DNA from: Phenylobacterium sp.
GTDB lineage: Bacteria > Pseudomonadota > Alphaproteobacteria > Caulobacterales > Caulobacteraceae
DNA length: 64,000 bases
Assembly (NCBI RefSeq): GCF_030697925.1
Contig: NZ_JAUYOJ010000173.1
Coordinates: forward strand, 1 to 64,000
Reading direction: 5' to 3'
Shown: positions 28,289 to 37,596 of the stretch, piece after piece
Position numbering within the stretch: position 1 is the first letter of the stretch
How the letters are laid out: the number at the start of each line of letters is the position of its first letter
Translations under genes and position numbers: made by a program
Notes under the pieces: generated by a model
Databases searched by the model: none
What the model was told of the DNA's origin: nothing
The model's input: only the letters and a program-made list of their open reading frames with translations

Positions 28289-28915
28289 ATGAGCCGGGAA
28301 AGGGACGAATCGAGGCGTGACCCCGGCGGCCTTGCGCAGCTCCCGCTAGCCTTCGACCGTCCCGGCCCGCCAATGGCGGCGACCTGGCGCGACGTCCTCT
28401 ATTTTGCGCTCCTGCCGGACGCTGAGGCCATCGCCCGGATCTCCCGTCTCGAGCTCGGGCTGCGGCGGCGTCTCGGCCGGACGTGGCGGCCGTGCGCGCC
28501 TGCCAGGCTCCATCTCTCACTGTTGGGCGTAGCGGCCGGACCGTTCGCGCGCGCCACCGTGCTGGCCGCGGCCTCGCGGATCGCCGCGGCGGTGGCCTTC
28601 CCACCGTTCGAGGTCGTGCTCACCGGGGCCGCCAGCTTCGGCGGCGGTTCGGTGGTCCTCGGTTGCAGCGAGGGCTCGGCCGCCGCCCTCACCGGGCTGC
28701 ACGATCGGCTGAAGGATGCTGGCGAGGACCTCGGACTGAGGCTTGGCGCGCGCGCCTTCACGCCCCATCTGACCGTCGCCTACGACGAGGTTCCGATTCC
28801 GGAGACGATGCTCGACCCGCCGATCGCCTGGTCGGCCCGGGAGATCGTCCTGGTGTCCAGCGAGCAGGGCAGGGGGCGCCACACCCACCTGGGCCGCTGG
28901 CCGCTGGTCGCTTGA
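28289..28915 (+). CDS. 2'-5' RNA ligase / 2H phosphoesterase-like protein
   Basis: Two H-x-(T/S)-x motifs (ARLHLSLLGV and TPHLTVAYDE). Confidence 0.8.
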   Translation: MSRERDESRRDPGGLAQLPLAFDRPGPPMAATWRDVLYFALLPDAEAIARISRLELGLRRRLGRTWRPCAPARLHLSLLGVAAGPFARATVLAAASRIAAAVAFPPFEVVLTGAASFGGGSVVLGCSEGSAAALTGLHDRLKDAGEDLGLRLGARAFTPHLTVAYDEVPIPETMLDPPIAWSAREIVLVSSEQGRGRHTHLGRWPLVA

Positions 28916-28975
28916 CTTCGACGGGAGGTCATCCGATCCGACGGCAGGCGCCGTCGCCGTTCCCTGGAGCCTTGA

Positions 28976-29680
28976 ATGCCGGATCTTTCCGCCTTTCCCA
29001 TCACCAAGCTTTGGCCGGCCAAGCATCCCGATCGTCTGCAGCTTTATTCGCTGCCGACCCCAAATGGCGTGAAGGTCTCCATCATGCTGGAGGAGATCGG
29101 TCTTCCCTACGAGCCGCACCCGGTCGACATCGGCAAGAACGAGAGCTGGAAGCCCGAATACCTGGCGCTGAATCCGAACGGCAAGATCCCGGCGATCATC
29201 GATCCGAACGGGCCGGACGGGGCGCCGCTGGCCCTGTTCGAGTCCGGCGCCATCCTGCTCTACCTCGCGGAGAAGGCCGGCAAGCTGCTCCCGAGCCCGG
29301 CTGCGCGGCGCTACGAGGCCATTCAGTGGGTGTTCTTCCAGATGGCGGCGGTCGGGCCGATGTTCGGCCAGGTCGGCTATTTCAACAAGTTCGCCGGCAG
29401 GGAGGTCGCCGACAAGCGTCCGCTGCAGCGCTATGTCGACGAGTCCAAGCGCCTGCTGGGCGTGCTGGAGAGCCGCCTGGCCGGTCGACGCTGGATCATG
29501 GACGACGACTATTCGATCGCCGACATCTCCCTGGTGGGCTGGGTGCGCAACCTGATCGGCTTCTACGAGGCCGGCGACCTGGTCGAATACGACGCCCTGG
29601 AGCATGTGCCGGTCTGGTTGGAGCGCGCGCTCGCGCGGCCGGCCGTCCAGCGCGGCCTGCAGATCCCCGACCGGTCGTAG
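28976..29680 (+). CDS. Glutathione S-transferase (YfcG-like)
   Basis: LYSLPTPNGVKVSIMLEEIGLPYEPHPVDIGKNESWKPEYLALNPNGKIPAI. Confidence 0.93.
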   Translation: MPDLSAFPITKLWPAKHPDRLQLYSLPTPNGVKVSIMLEEIGLPYEPHPVDIGKNESWKPEYLALNPNGKIPAIIDPNGPDGAPLALFESGAILLYLAEKAGKLLPSPAARRYEAIQWVFFQMAAVGPMFGQVGYFNKFAGREVADKRPLQRYVDESKRLLGVLESRLAGRRWIMDDDYSIADISLVGWVRNLIGFYEAGDLVEYDALEHVPVWLERALARPAVQRGLQIPDRS

Positions 29681-29692
29681 GAGAGGCGCGCG

Positions 29693-30040
29693 ATGACCAT
29701 CACCATCTACGGCATCAAGGCCTGCGACACGATGAAGAAGGCCCGGGCCTGGCTGGACGGGCGCGGTGTCGCCTACGCCTTCCACGACTACAAGGCGCTG
29801 GGGATCGATCGGCCGCGGCTGGAACGGTGGATCGGCCAGGTCGGCTGGGAGGTGCTGCTCAACCGCTCGGGGACCACCTTCCGCGCCCTGCCGGACGCCG
29901 CCAAGGTCGGGCTCGATGCGGAGAAGGCCATTGGCCTCATGCTGGCCCAGCCCTCGATCATTAAGCGGCCGGTGGTGGACCTGGGCGAGCGCCTGCTGGT
30001 CGGCTTCAAGCCGGAGATCTACGAAGGGGCGCTGGGCTAG
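29693..30040 (+). CDS. ArsC/Spx-family reductase-like protein
   Basis: MTITIYGIKACDTMKKARAWLDGRGVAYAFHDYK...KRPVVDLGERLLVGFKPEIYE. Confidence 0.92.
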   Translation: MTITIYGIKACDTMKKARAWLDGRGVAYAFHDYKALGIDRPRLERWIGQVGWEVLLNRSGTTFRALPDAAKVGLDAEKAIGLMLAQPSIIKRPVVDLGERLLVGFKPEIYEGALG

Positions 30041-30145
30041 TCGGAATTATTTTCGCGGCTCCGCATCCAAAGCCCGCCGCGGCGGCGACTAGAGGGTGAA
30101 GGAACGGAGAGATGGCTCTCCGTTCCAACGGAGGGGCGATCACTC

Positions 30146-30583
30146 ATGCAAGACGTGTTTCACAGTTACTGGTGGTTGATCTTCCCGCTGGCCGCCTTCG
30201 CGTTCGGCGCCTGGGACCGCTGGTTGGCCTATAGCCGTTCGCGCGCGCATCTGGAGCTGATCAAGACCTACGCCGCCCAGGGCAAGGAACCGCCGCCCGA
30301 GCTGATGAAGCGCATCCAGGAAGAAGAAGATGACGACGAGGAGAGCGACTGGAGCGGCCTGGGCCGCCGTCACCGCCGCAATAGCAAGCGCCATTCGCGG
30401 CACGACGACATCCGTAGGGTGATCTTCACGGGCGCCTTGGCCGGAGCCTTTTGGATCGCCGCGGAGGCATCGTTGATCAACGGCACCGAGGGGCCGTTCC
30501 GGCTGGTGGCGCTGATCCTGGTCTGCATCTCCGGCGCGACCCTGCTCTCGGTCCTCGTGACCTCCCGCTTTCGTGACAGATGA
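30146..30583 (+). CDS. DUF6249-like small membrane protein (module copy A)
   Basis: N-terminal TM, cytosolic Glu/Asp-rich linker, two C-terminal TMs; similar layout to 31519..31890. Confidence 0.75.
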   Translation: MQDVFHSYWWLIFPLAAFAFGAWDRWLAYSRSRAHLELIKTYAAQGKEPPPELMKRIQEEEDDDEESDWSGLGRRHRRNSKRHSRHDDIRRVIFTGALAGAFWIAAEASLINGTEGPFRLVALILVCISGATLLSVLVTSRFRDR

Positions 30584-31116
30584 ACCCTGCCGCCTTGGAC
30601 GCGACCCTGGTCCGCGCCGCCCAGGGCGGCTCGGAGGAGGCCTTCGCGCGACTGGTGGACCGTCACCAGCAGGCGCTACGCGCCTTCCTGCGCCGGGCCT
30701 GCGGGAACCGGGCCCTGGCCGACGACCTGGCCCAGGAGGCCCTGCTGACGGCCTGGTCGCGGATCGACCGGCTGGACGAGGCGGCCAATGTGCGAGCTTG
30801 GCTGTGCGGGATCGGGTACAACAAGTGCCGGACCGAACTGCGGTCCGGCCGCAGGGTCCGACAACGGGAGGCCGACTACCAGTCGTCCGACCATCGCTCA
30901 ACAGGGGTCGCGCCGGAGGACCGGCTGGCCTTGGAGCAGGCGATGGCCGTCCTGCCGCTGGAGCAGCGGGCCGTGGTGGCCCTCTGTCTGGCCGCGGAGT
31001 TCAGCCACGCCGATGCGGCCGAGGCGCTCGGCCTCCCGCTCGGCACGGTGAAGTCTCATGTGACGCGCGGACGCGCGCGGCTCATGGAAGCCTTGGGAGT
31101 GCGTGATGAGCGATGA
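30580..31116 (+). CDS. ECF-type RNA polymerase sigma factor (module copy A)
   Basis: EEAFARLVDRHQQALRAFLRRACGNRALADDLAQEALLTAWSRI...EALGLPLGTVKSHVTRGRARLMEAL. Confidence 0.93.
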   Translation: MNPAALDATLVRAAQGGSEEAFARLVDRHQQALRAFLRRACGNRALADDLAQEALLTAWSRIDRLDEAANVRAWLCGIGYNKCRTELRSGRRVRQREADYQSSDHRSTGVAPEDRLALEQAMAVLPLEQRAVVALCLAAEFSHADAAEALGLPLGTVKSHVTRGRARLMEALGVRDER

Positions 31117-31414
31117 CGACGCCAGGCTGGCCGCCTTCTTCGCGGCCTCGGAGCCTCCGGCCAGGGACCTCGCCTTCTCGGCCGGGGTGATGGAGGCGGT
31201 CGCCCGGGCGCGGTTCCGGCGGGAAATGGCGCGTCTGGCCCTGTTCAGCCTGGTGGGCGGCGTGGTCCTCTGGGCGGTATGGCCCAGCCTCGCGCCGGTG
31301 TTGGTCCAGGTCGGCGGCGGGCTGGCGCCGGCCGGCGCGGCCCTGGTGGTCGCCGCCGCGGTGCTGCTGCTGGCCGACGGTCGAGCCATGTCGGCTCTCG
31401 GTTTGCGATCATGA
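31103..31414 (+). CDS. Small membrane protein, candidate anti-sigma factor (module copy A)
   Basis: Overlaps the sigma gene by 14 bp; cytosolic N-terminus then two TM segments; no Cys or His. Confidence 0.7.
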   Translation: MMSDDDARLAAFFAASEPPARDLAFSAGVMEAVARARFRREMARLALFSLVGGVVLWAVWPSLAPVLVQVGGGLAPAGAALVVAAAVLLLADGRAMSALGLRS

Positions 31415-31518
31415 CGAACATTTCATGCCAAGCTTTGCATCTGTACGCAGGGCCCGGCGCCTCTTTCCTTTCAGAACGGGGCTGATACGCCCGGCAATCC
31501 TGAAGAGGGGAAGACGAG

Positions 31519-31890
31519 ATGGAAATTCTGATCCCAATCACGATGTTCGCCATGATCGCGGCGATCGTCATCGCGCCACGCTGGTTCAAGAGCCAGGAAC
31601 GCCAGAAACTGCAAGAGACCCTGCGGGCCTCTATCGAGAAGGGCGCGACCCTTCCGCCGGAAGTGATCGAAGCCCTGACCAGCGACGTGAAGGCGCCGCC
31701 TTCGCCATACAAGGATCTCCGCTCCGGCATCGTCTGGCTGGGCGTGGCCATCGGCTTCGCGGCCCTGGGCTTCGCGATCAGTTTCGAAGAGCCCGACGCC
31801 CTCTATCCGTTGCTGGGCATCGCCGCCTTCCCGGGCTTCATCGGCCTGGCCCTGATCGCCCTGTCTTTCGTCACCCGCGGCAAGAACTGA
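31519..31890 (+). CDS. DUF6249-like small membrane protein (module copy B)
   Basis: MEILIPITMFAMIAAIVIAPRWFKSQERQKLQETLRASIEKGATLPPEVIEAL plus two TMs. Confidence 0.8.
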   Translation: MEILIPITMFAMIAAIVIAPRWFKSQERQKLQETLRASIEKGATLPPEVIEALTSDVKAPPSPYKDLRSGIVWLGVAIGFAALGFAISFEEPDALYPLLGIAAFPGFIGLALIALSFVTRGKN

Positions 31891-31923
31891 AACGCCCTCT
31901 AGAGGGGATGGGGAAAAGCCCAA

Positions 31924-32505
31924 ATGTCGGGCGCTAACACTACAAGGCTGGCCAATCTCCACGACGTGGAACTGGCCGCCCTGGCGGCGGCGGGAGACCG
32001 TGCGGCCTTCGGGGAGTTGGTCCGCAGGCATGGCTCGGCCGTGCGCGGCCTGCTGCGGCGGATGGGCTCCCCGCCGGCCGAGGCCGACGACGTCGCCCAG
32101 GACGCGTTCCTGACGGCCTTCGAGCGGATCCGCGAGTTCCGCGGTGAAGGGGCCTTCGCCGCCTGGGTCAAGAAGATCGCGGCTCGGCTCTATCTGCGCC
32201 GCCTGCAACGCGAGCGGAGATTGGCGGGCCTGGCCCAGGAAGCCGAGGACGCCGCCATCGACGCCCATCAGCCGGATGCGGCGGGGCGGATCGACCTGGA
32301 CGAGGGGTTGAAGTCGCTGGGAGCGGCCGAAAGGCTGTGCGTGTCCATGTGCTACGGCGCGGGTCTTTCCCACGCCGAGACGGCAGAAGCCTTGAACCTG
32401 CCGCTTGGAACGGTCAAATCGCATGTCAAACGTGGTCTGGAGAAGCTCAGAACGCGACTGGCGCCTGCCGGCGCTGCACTTGAAGGGAAGCAGGGCAATG
32501 GCTGA
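31924..32505 (+). CDS. ECF-type RNA polymerase sigma factor (module copy B)
   Basis: RAAFGELVRRHGSAVRGLLRRMGSPPAEADDVAQDAFLTAFERI...EALNLPLGTVKSHVKRGLEKLRTRL. Confidence 0.93.
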   Translation: MSGANTTRLANLHDVELAALAAAGDRAAFGELVRRHGSAVRGLLRRMGSPPAEADDVAQDAFLTAFERIREFRGEGAFAAWVKKIAARLYLRRLQRERRLAGLAQEAEDAAIDAHQPDAAGRIDLDEGLKSLGAAERLCVSMCYGAGLSHAETAEALNLPLGTVKSHVKRGLEKLRTRLAPAGAALEGKQGNG

Positions 32506-32878
32506 GCTTGAATTCGAGCGGCGTCTGGAACGCCTTTTCGGCGACGCGCCGGCCTTCTCCGACGAGAAGGCTTTCGCCATGGCGGTGGAACGCAAGCTGG
32601 CGCGGGGCTGGACCCTGCGCCGGATGCTGATCGGCGCGGCCGGCCTGGTCGGCGGCGTGGTCGGCGCGAGCCAGCTCATCCTCTCCAACTTCGTGGGGCA
32701 GGTCGAGGCCGCCTCGGAGGGGTCGAGCCGCGTCCTGCGCGCCGGCGTGGCCGAATGGGCGCCGCGGGTTGAGCTGCTTTCGGCGCTGCCCGACGGCTCT
32801 TCGGTGGTATGGATCGCCAGCGGCCTTGCGGTCCTGGCCATGGGGTTCGTGCTGACCCGCGTCATCGAGGAGTTCTAG
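32498..32878 (+). CDS. Small membrane protein, candidate anti-sigma factor (module copy B)
   Basis: MAELEFERRLERLFGDAPAFSDEKAFAMAVERKLARGWTLRRMLIGAAGLVGG; overlaps the sigma gene by 8 bp; no Cys or His. Confidence 0.7.
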   Translation: MAELEFERRLERLFGDAPAFSDEKAFAMAVERKLARGWTLRRMLIGAAGLVGGVVGASQLILSNFVGQVEAASEGSSRVLRAGVAEWAPRVELLSALPDGSSVVWIASGLAVLAMGFVLTRVIEEF

Positions 32879-32881
32879 TTC

Positions 32882-33709
32882 ATGTCGGCCCAGCGTCAGG
32901 AAACGGTCAAGCGGCTCGCCGCCCCGGATATCACCGCGCGCAAGGGCGGGGTGCCGGTGGTCTGCCTGACCGCCTACACCGCGCCGATGGCCGAACTGCT
33001 GGATGAGCACTGCGACCTGATGCTGGTGGGGGACTCCCTCGGTATGGTGGTCCACGGTCTGCCGAACACGGTGGGCGTGACCCTTGATATGATGATCCTG
33101 CACGGCCAGGCGGTGATGCGCACCGCCCGGCGGGCCATGGTGGTCGTCGACATGCCCTTTGGCTCCTACGAAGGCGCGCCCGAGACCGCCTACGCCAACG
33201 CCGCGCGGATCATGAAGGAAACCGGCTGCCAGGCCGTGAAGGTCGAGAGCGGCGCCATCGTGGTCGACACTATCGACTACCTGGTCAAGCGCGGCATCCC
33301 GGTCATGGGCCATGTGGGCCTACGGCCCCAGGCGGTGAACGTCGACGGCGGCTTCAAGGCCAAGGGCAAGGGCGCCGACGAGCGCGCCCGCATCCTGATC
33401 GAGGCCAAGGCCACTGCCAACGCCGGCGCCTTCGCCGTGGTGGTCGAGGGCGTGGCCGAGGGCCTGGCCCGTGAGATCACCGAGGCCATCAGCGTCCCGA
33501 CTATCGGCATCGGCGCCTCGTCCGGCTGTGACGGCCAGATCCTGGTCACCGACGACATGCTGGGCCTGTTCGACTGGACGCCCAAGTTCGTCCGCCGCTA
33601 CGCCGACCTGCGCGGCGAGATCTCCAAGGCCGTCGCCGGCTACGCCGAGGACGTCCGCCAGCGCCGCTTCCCCGGCCCGGCCGAGATCTATTTCGCCAAG
33701 GCGGGGTAG
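32882..33709 (+). CDS. panB: 3-methyl-2-oxobutanoate hydroxymethyltransferase
   Basis: [57 protein letters not shown]. Confidence 0.97.
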   Translation: MSAQRQETVKRLAAPDITARKGGVPVVCLTAYTAPMAELLDEHCDLMLVGDSLGMVVHGLPNTVGVTLDMMILHGQAVMRTARRAMVVVDMPFGSYEGAPETAYANAARIMKETGCQAVKVESGAIVVDTIDYLVKRGIPVMGHVGLRPQAVNVDGGFKAKGKGADERARILIEAKATANAGAFAVVVEGVAEGLAREITEAISVPTIGIGASSGCDGQILVTDDMLGLFDWTPKFVRRYADLRGEISKAVAGYAEDVRQRRFPGPAEIYFAKAG

Positions 33710-33745
33710 GGCGCGGCGCGGTCGGATAGAGCCGCTCAATCCTGC

Positions 33746-33771
33746 CTATAAATTAAATCGATTAGGTCTAT
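33746..33771. promoter_or_regulatory. OxyR-like phased half-sites CTAT-N7-ATCG-N7-CTAT
   Basis: CTATAAATTAAATCGATTAGGTCTAT, 11-bp phasing, about 80 bp upstream of the rubrerythrin start. Confidence 0.4.
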
Positions 33772-33852
33772 CGCGTAGTCGGTCCATACTTCCGCCGACG
33801 GCGAATTCGCGCACCGGCCTTCAAGGTGCGCCGCGCTTCAAGGGAGAAGACC

Positions 33853-34272
33853 ATGAGCCTCGCGACCAGCAAGACCCTGCAGAACCTGAAAGACGCCTTC
33901 GCCGGCGAGAGCCAGGCGAACCGGCGCTACCTCTATTTCGCCCAGAAGGCCGACGTGGAAGGCTACAACGACGTGGCTGCTGTGTTCCGCTCGACAGCCG
34001 AAGGCGAGACCGGCCACGCCCACGGGCACCTGGAATTCATGGAAGCCGTCGGCGATCCCGCCACCGGCCTGCCCATCGGCGCCACCGGCAACAACCTGAA
34101 GGCCGCCATCGCCGGCGAGACCCACGAATACACCGACATGTATCCGGGCATGGCGCGCACCGCCCGCGACGAGGGCTTCGAGGAAATCGCCGACTGGTTC
34201 GAGACCCTCGCCAAGGCCGAGAAGTCCCACGCCGGCCGCTTCCAACGCGCCCTGGACACCCTGGACGCCTAA
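33853..34272 (+). CDS. Rubrerythrin-family diiron protein lacking a rubredoxin domain
   Basis: [63 protein letters not shown]; ends at DTLDA with no CxxC rubredoxin knuckles. Confidence 0.93.
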   Translation: MSLATSKTLQNLKDAFAGESQANRRYLYFAQKADVEGYNDVAAVFRSTAEGETGHAHGHLEFMEAVGDPATGLPIGATGNNLKAAIAGETHEYTDMYPGMARTARDEGFEEIADWFETLAKAEKSHAGRFQRALDTLDA

Positions 34273-34328
34273 GGTCCCGCCGGGCGGCGCAGCGTCGCCG
34301 CCCGAAGCCTTCTGATTGCGAGGTCTAT

Positions 34329-35684
34329 GTGGCCGACAGTCCCGCCCGCGAGGGCAGCCTCGACGCGCCCTTCCGCCATCCCATCGCCTGGCAGGACGAG
34401 GCCTATTACGACCTGGCCGCCGTCGAGAAGGAGATGGAGCGGCAGTTCGACGTCTGTCACACCTGCCGGCGCTGCTTCAACCTCTGCGACAGCTTCCCGC
34501 GACTGTTCGACCTGATCGACGAGTCCAAGACCGGCGAGCTCGATAGCGTGGCCAAGAGCGACTACGCCAAGGTCGATGAAGCCTGCACGCTTTGCGACAT
34601 GTGCTTCCTCACCAAGTGCCCCTATGTCCCGCCGCACCCCTTCGACATCGACATCCCGCACCTGATCCTGCGCTATCGCGCCGCCAAGCGCCGGGCAGGG
34701 GAGGTCCAGTTCATCCGCGAGCAGCTGGGCGAGACCGACCGCAACGGCAAGCTCGCCAAGCCCGTGGCGCGCCTGGCCAACTGGGCCACGGCGCGCAAGA
34801 ACACCCCGCTGCGCAAGCTGCTCGAGGCCATCGCCCAGATCGACGCCGAGGCCGTGCTGCCGAAGTACCATTCCAAGACCGCCACGGACCGGCTGAAGGT
34901 CCCGGTGCCGCCGAACCCAGCCGGGCCGGCCGTCGGCCAGCGCAAGGCGGTGCTCTACGCCACCTGCTTCGTCGACTACAACCAGCCCGACACCGCCGTC
35001 GCGGCGGCCCGGGTCCTGGCCCTGCAAGGGGTCCAGGCCGAGCTGCTCTATCCGGAGTGCTGCGGCATGCCCCAGCTGGAGGCCGGCGACCTGGCCGACG
35101 TGGCCGGCCGTGCGGAACGCCTCGCCGCAGCCTTCGCCCCCTATATCGACCAGGGCTACGAGGTGATCGCGCTCACCGCCAGCTGCGGCCTGATGATGAA
35201 GTTCGAGTGGCCGCTGATGCTGCCGGAGAACCACGCGGTCCTGCGCCTGGCCGCCGCCACCCGCGACATCAGCGAATATGTGGTCGACATCGCCAAGACC
35301 CACGGGCTGGCCCCGGGCCTGTCGCCGGTCGAGGGTGGAGTGACGGTGCATCATGCCTGCCACGCCCGGGCGCAGAACATGGGCCAGAAATCGGCCGAGA
35401 TGCTGCGCCTGATCCCCGACACCGCCGTCGAGGTGGTGGAGCGCTGCTCCGGCCACGGCGGCACCTTCGGCGTCATGAAAGCCACCCACCCGGTCGCGCG
35501 CAAGGTGGGCCGCCCCGCCGCCCGCGCCGTGGCCCAGAAGGCGAGCGCCGAGCTCTGTTCCGACTGCCCGCTCGCCTGCAAGCACCTGGGCCAACTGCTG
35601 ATCGTCGAGACTGGAGCCGACCAGGCCCAGCCGCGCCAGTCCCATCCCATCGAGATTTTCGCCCGTGCCTATGGCGCGCTCTGA
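34329..35684 (+). CDS. GlpC/HdrD-like (Fe-S)-binding protein with cysteine-rich CCG domain
   Basis: [15 protein letters not shown] and [17 protein letters not shown] [4Fe-4S] motifs, [34 protein letters not shown] start proposed at 34329. Confidence 0.85.
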   Translation: MADSPAREGSLDAPFRHPIAWQDEAYYDLAAVEKEMERQFDVCHTCRRCFNLCDSFPRLFDLIDESKTGELDSVAKSDYAKVDEACTLCDMCFLTKCPYVPPHPFDIDIPHLILRYRAAKRRAGEVQFIREQLGETDRNGKLAKPVARLANWATARKNTPLRKLLEAIAQIDAEAVLPKYHSKTATDRLKVPVPPNPAGPAVGQRKAVLYATCFVDYNQPDTAVAAARVLALQGVQAELLYPECCGMPQLEAGDLADVAGRAERLAAAFAPYIDQGYEVIALTASCGLMMKFEWPLMLPENHAVLRLAAATRDISEYVVDIAKTHGLAPGLSPVEGGVTVHHACHARAQNMGQKSAEMLRLIPDTAVEVVERCSGHGGTFGVMKATHPVARKVGRPAARAVAQKASAELCSDCPLACKHLGQLLIVETGADQAQPRQSHPIEIFARAYGAL

Positions 35685-35694
35685 AGGAGGTCCC

Positions 35695-36288
35695 ATGCCG
35701 CTCGCCCTTCGCCAGGTGACCCACGACGACCTGATCCCGGACGAAGAGTTCGCCAAGGTCCGCGCGGAACGCCGGGCCGCCCTGCTGCCGGCCAAGCGGC
35801 TGCGCCGGATCGCGCTGGGCCCCAGCTGCACCGTCTATTTCGAGTCCTTCGAGACCATGTTGTTCCAGATCCAGGAGATGCTGCTCACCGAGAAGGGCGG
35901 CGCAGCTCAGGTTCCAGATGAGCTTGCGGCCTACAACCCCTTGATTCCCCAAGGTTCGGAACTGGTGGCGACCATCATGTTCGAGGTCGACGATCCGGTT
36001 CGGCGCGCGGCTTTGCTGGCCCGGCTGGGCGGTGTGGAGGAGCTGTTCTTCCTGCAGATCGGCGGCGACAAGGTCATGAGCGTCCCCGAGGGCGACGTGG
36101 AGCGCACCCGTGAGGACGGCAAGGCCTCCTCGGTCCACTTCGTCCGCTTCCCGCTGAAGCCCGAGCAGATCGCGGTCTTCCGCGATCCCGCCGTGGCGAT
36201 CCTGGTGGGCTGCGACCACGAGGCCTATGCCCACATGGCGGTGCTCGGACCGGCGACACGGGCCGAGCTGGCCAAGGATTTCGCCTAG
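35695..36288 (+). CDS. DUF3501 family protein
   Basis: MPLALRQVTHDDLIPDEEFAKVRAERRAALLPAKRLRRIALGPSCTVYFESFETMLFQIQEML. Confidence 0.88.
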   Translation: MPLALRQVTHDDLIPDEEFAKVRAERRAALLPAKRLRRIALGPSCTVYFESFETMLFQIQEMLLTEKGGAAQVPDELAAYNPLIPQGSELVATIMFEVDDPVRRAALLARLGGVEELFFLQIGGDKVMSVPEGDVERTREDGKASSVHFVRFPLKPEQIAVFRDPAVAILVGCDHEAYAHMAVLGPATRAELAKDFA

Positions 36289-36339
36289 GGTTCGCGCGAA
36301 ACCGGTTTCCAAGCCCCGCGAACGCTCTAGGTTCGGGCG

Positions 36340-37596
36340 ATGGCCTCGTTCATCTCCGCCCTCCGCGCCGCCGCCGGCCAATCGACCCTGCGCATCCTGG
36401 CCAGCCTGGTGGTCGGCCTGATCCTGGGGGCTGCGCTCGCCGACGCCTGGTTCCTCGACAACATCCTGGCGGTGGCCGAGCCGGTGGGCGGGCTGTGGCT
36501 GGACGCCCTGCGCATGACCATCGTGCCGCTGGTCTTCTCGCTGCTGGTGGTGGGAATCGCCTCGGCGGCCGGCACCGCCGCCGCGGGCGGGACGGCGGCC
36601 AAGTCGCTCGCCTTCTTCGCGCTCTTCCTGGTGCTGTCGGCCAGCTTCTGCGCCGTGGCCTTGAGCGCGGTCCTGGCGGCGTGGCCCGCGCCCGTTGAAG
36701 CCGTGGCCGGCCTGCGCGAGGCGGCGGGCTCTTCCACGGACAAGGTGCCGGACTTCCCGACCATGGGCGCCTGGCTGCGCGCCTTCATCCCGACCAATCC
36801 CGTCGAGGCCGCGGCCACCGCCCAGATGGCGCCCCTGGTGGTGTTCGCCCTGCTATTCGGCCTGGCCGCCACCCGCATCCGGGCGGACCTGCAGACCGGC
36901 CTGATCGCGGTGTTCCAGGCGGTGATGGACACCATGCTGGTGCTGGTCCAGTGGGTGCTGTGGGTCGCGCCCGTGGGCGTCCTGGCCCTGGCCTTCATCG
37001 TCGGGGCCAAGGCGGGCTTCGGGGCCGCCGGGGCGCTCGGCCACTACATCCTGCTGCTGTCCGGCGTCTGCATCTCGGTCACTCTACTGGCCTATCTGAT
37101 CGCGCTGGTCGCCCGGGTCCCGCTGTTCGCCTTCGCCCGCGCCGTGGCGCCGGCCCAGGTGGTGGCCTTCTCCACCCAGTCCTCGATCGCTTCTCTGCCG
37201 GCCATGATCGCCGGCGCCGCGCAGCTCGGCGCGCCCGAGCGGGTCAGCGGCGTGGTCTTGCCGCTGGCGGTCTCGCTGTTCCGCATTACCAGCCCGGCGG
37301 CCAATCTGGGCGTGGCGATCTATTGCGCCCACGTCTACGGCGTAGACCTCACCGTCGCCCTGCTGATCGCCGGCGTCGGGGTGGCCGCCGTGATCAGCCT
37401 GGCCTCGGTGGGCCTGCCTGGCCAGATCACCTTCTTCACCACCACCGGCCCCATCTGTCTGATCATGGGCGTGCCGCTGGAACTGCTGCCGATCCTGCTG
37501 GCGGTGGAGACCATCCCGGATATCTTCCGCACTGTGGGCAATGTGACCGCCGACGTGGCGGTCACCTGTCTCGTCGACGAGCGGGCCAAGCCATGA
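36340..37596 (+). CDS. Dicarboxylate/amino acid:cation symporter
   Basis: LRMTIVPLVFSLLVVGIAS...FSTQSSIASLPAMI...ITSPAANLGVAIY. Confidence 0.92.
   Translation: MASFISALRAAAGQSTLRILASLVVGLILGAALADAWFLDNILAVAEPVGGLWLDALRMTIVPLVFSLLVVGIASAAGTAAAGGTAAKSLAFFALFLVLSASFCAVALSAVLAAWPAPVEAVAGLREAAGSSTDKVPDFPTMGAWLRAFIPTNPVEAAATAQMAPLVVFALLFGLAATRIRADLQTGLIAVFQAVMDTMLVLVQWVLWVAPVGVLALAFIVGAKAGFGAAGALGHYILLLSGVCISVTLLAYLIALVARVPLFAFARAVAPAQVVAFSTQSSIASLPAMIAGAAQLGAPERVSGVVLPLAVSLFRITSPAANLGVAIYCAHVYGVDLTVALLIAGVGVAAVISLASVGLPGQITFFTTTGPICLIMGVPLELLPILLAVETIPDIFRTVGNVTADVAVTCLVDERAKP

Noticed and set aside
28483-29964. 493-aa plus-strand ORF overlapping RNA ligase, GST and ArsC-like genes in another frame
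   Set aside because: Arg/Gly/Pro-rich off-frame artefact spanning three well-supported genes.
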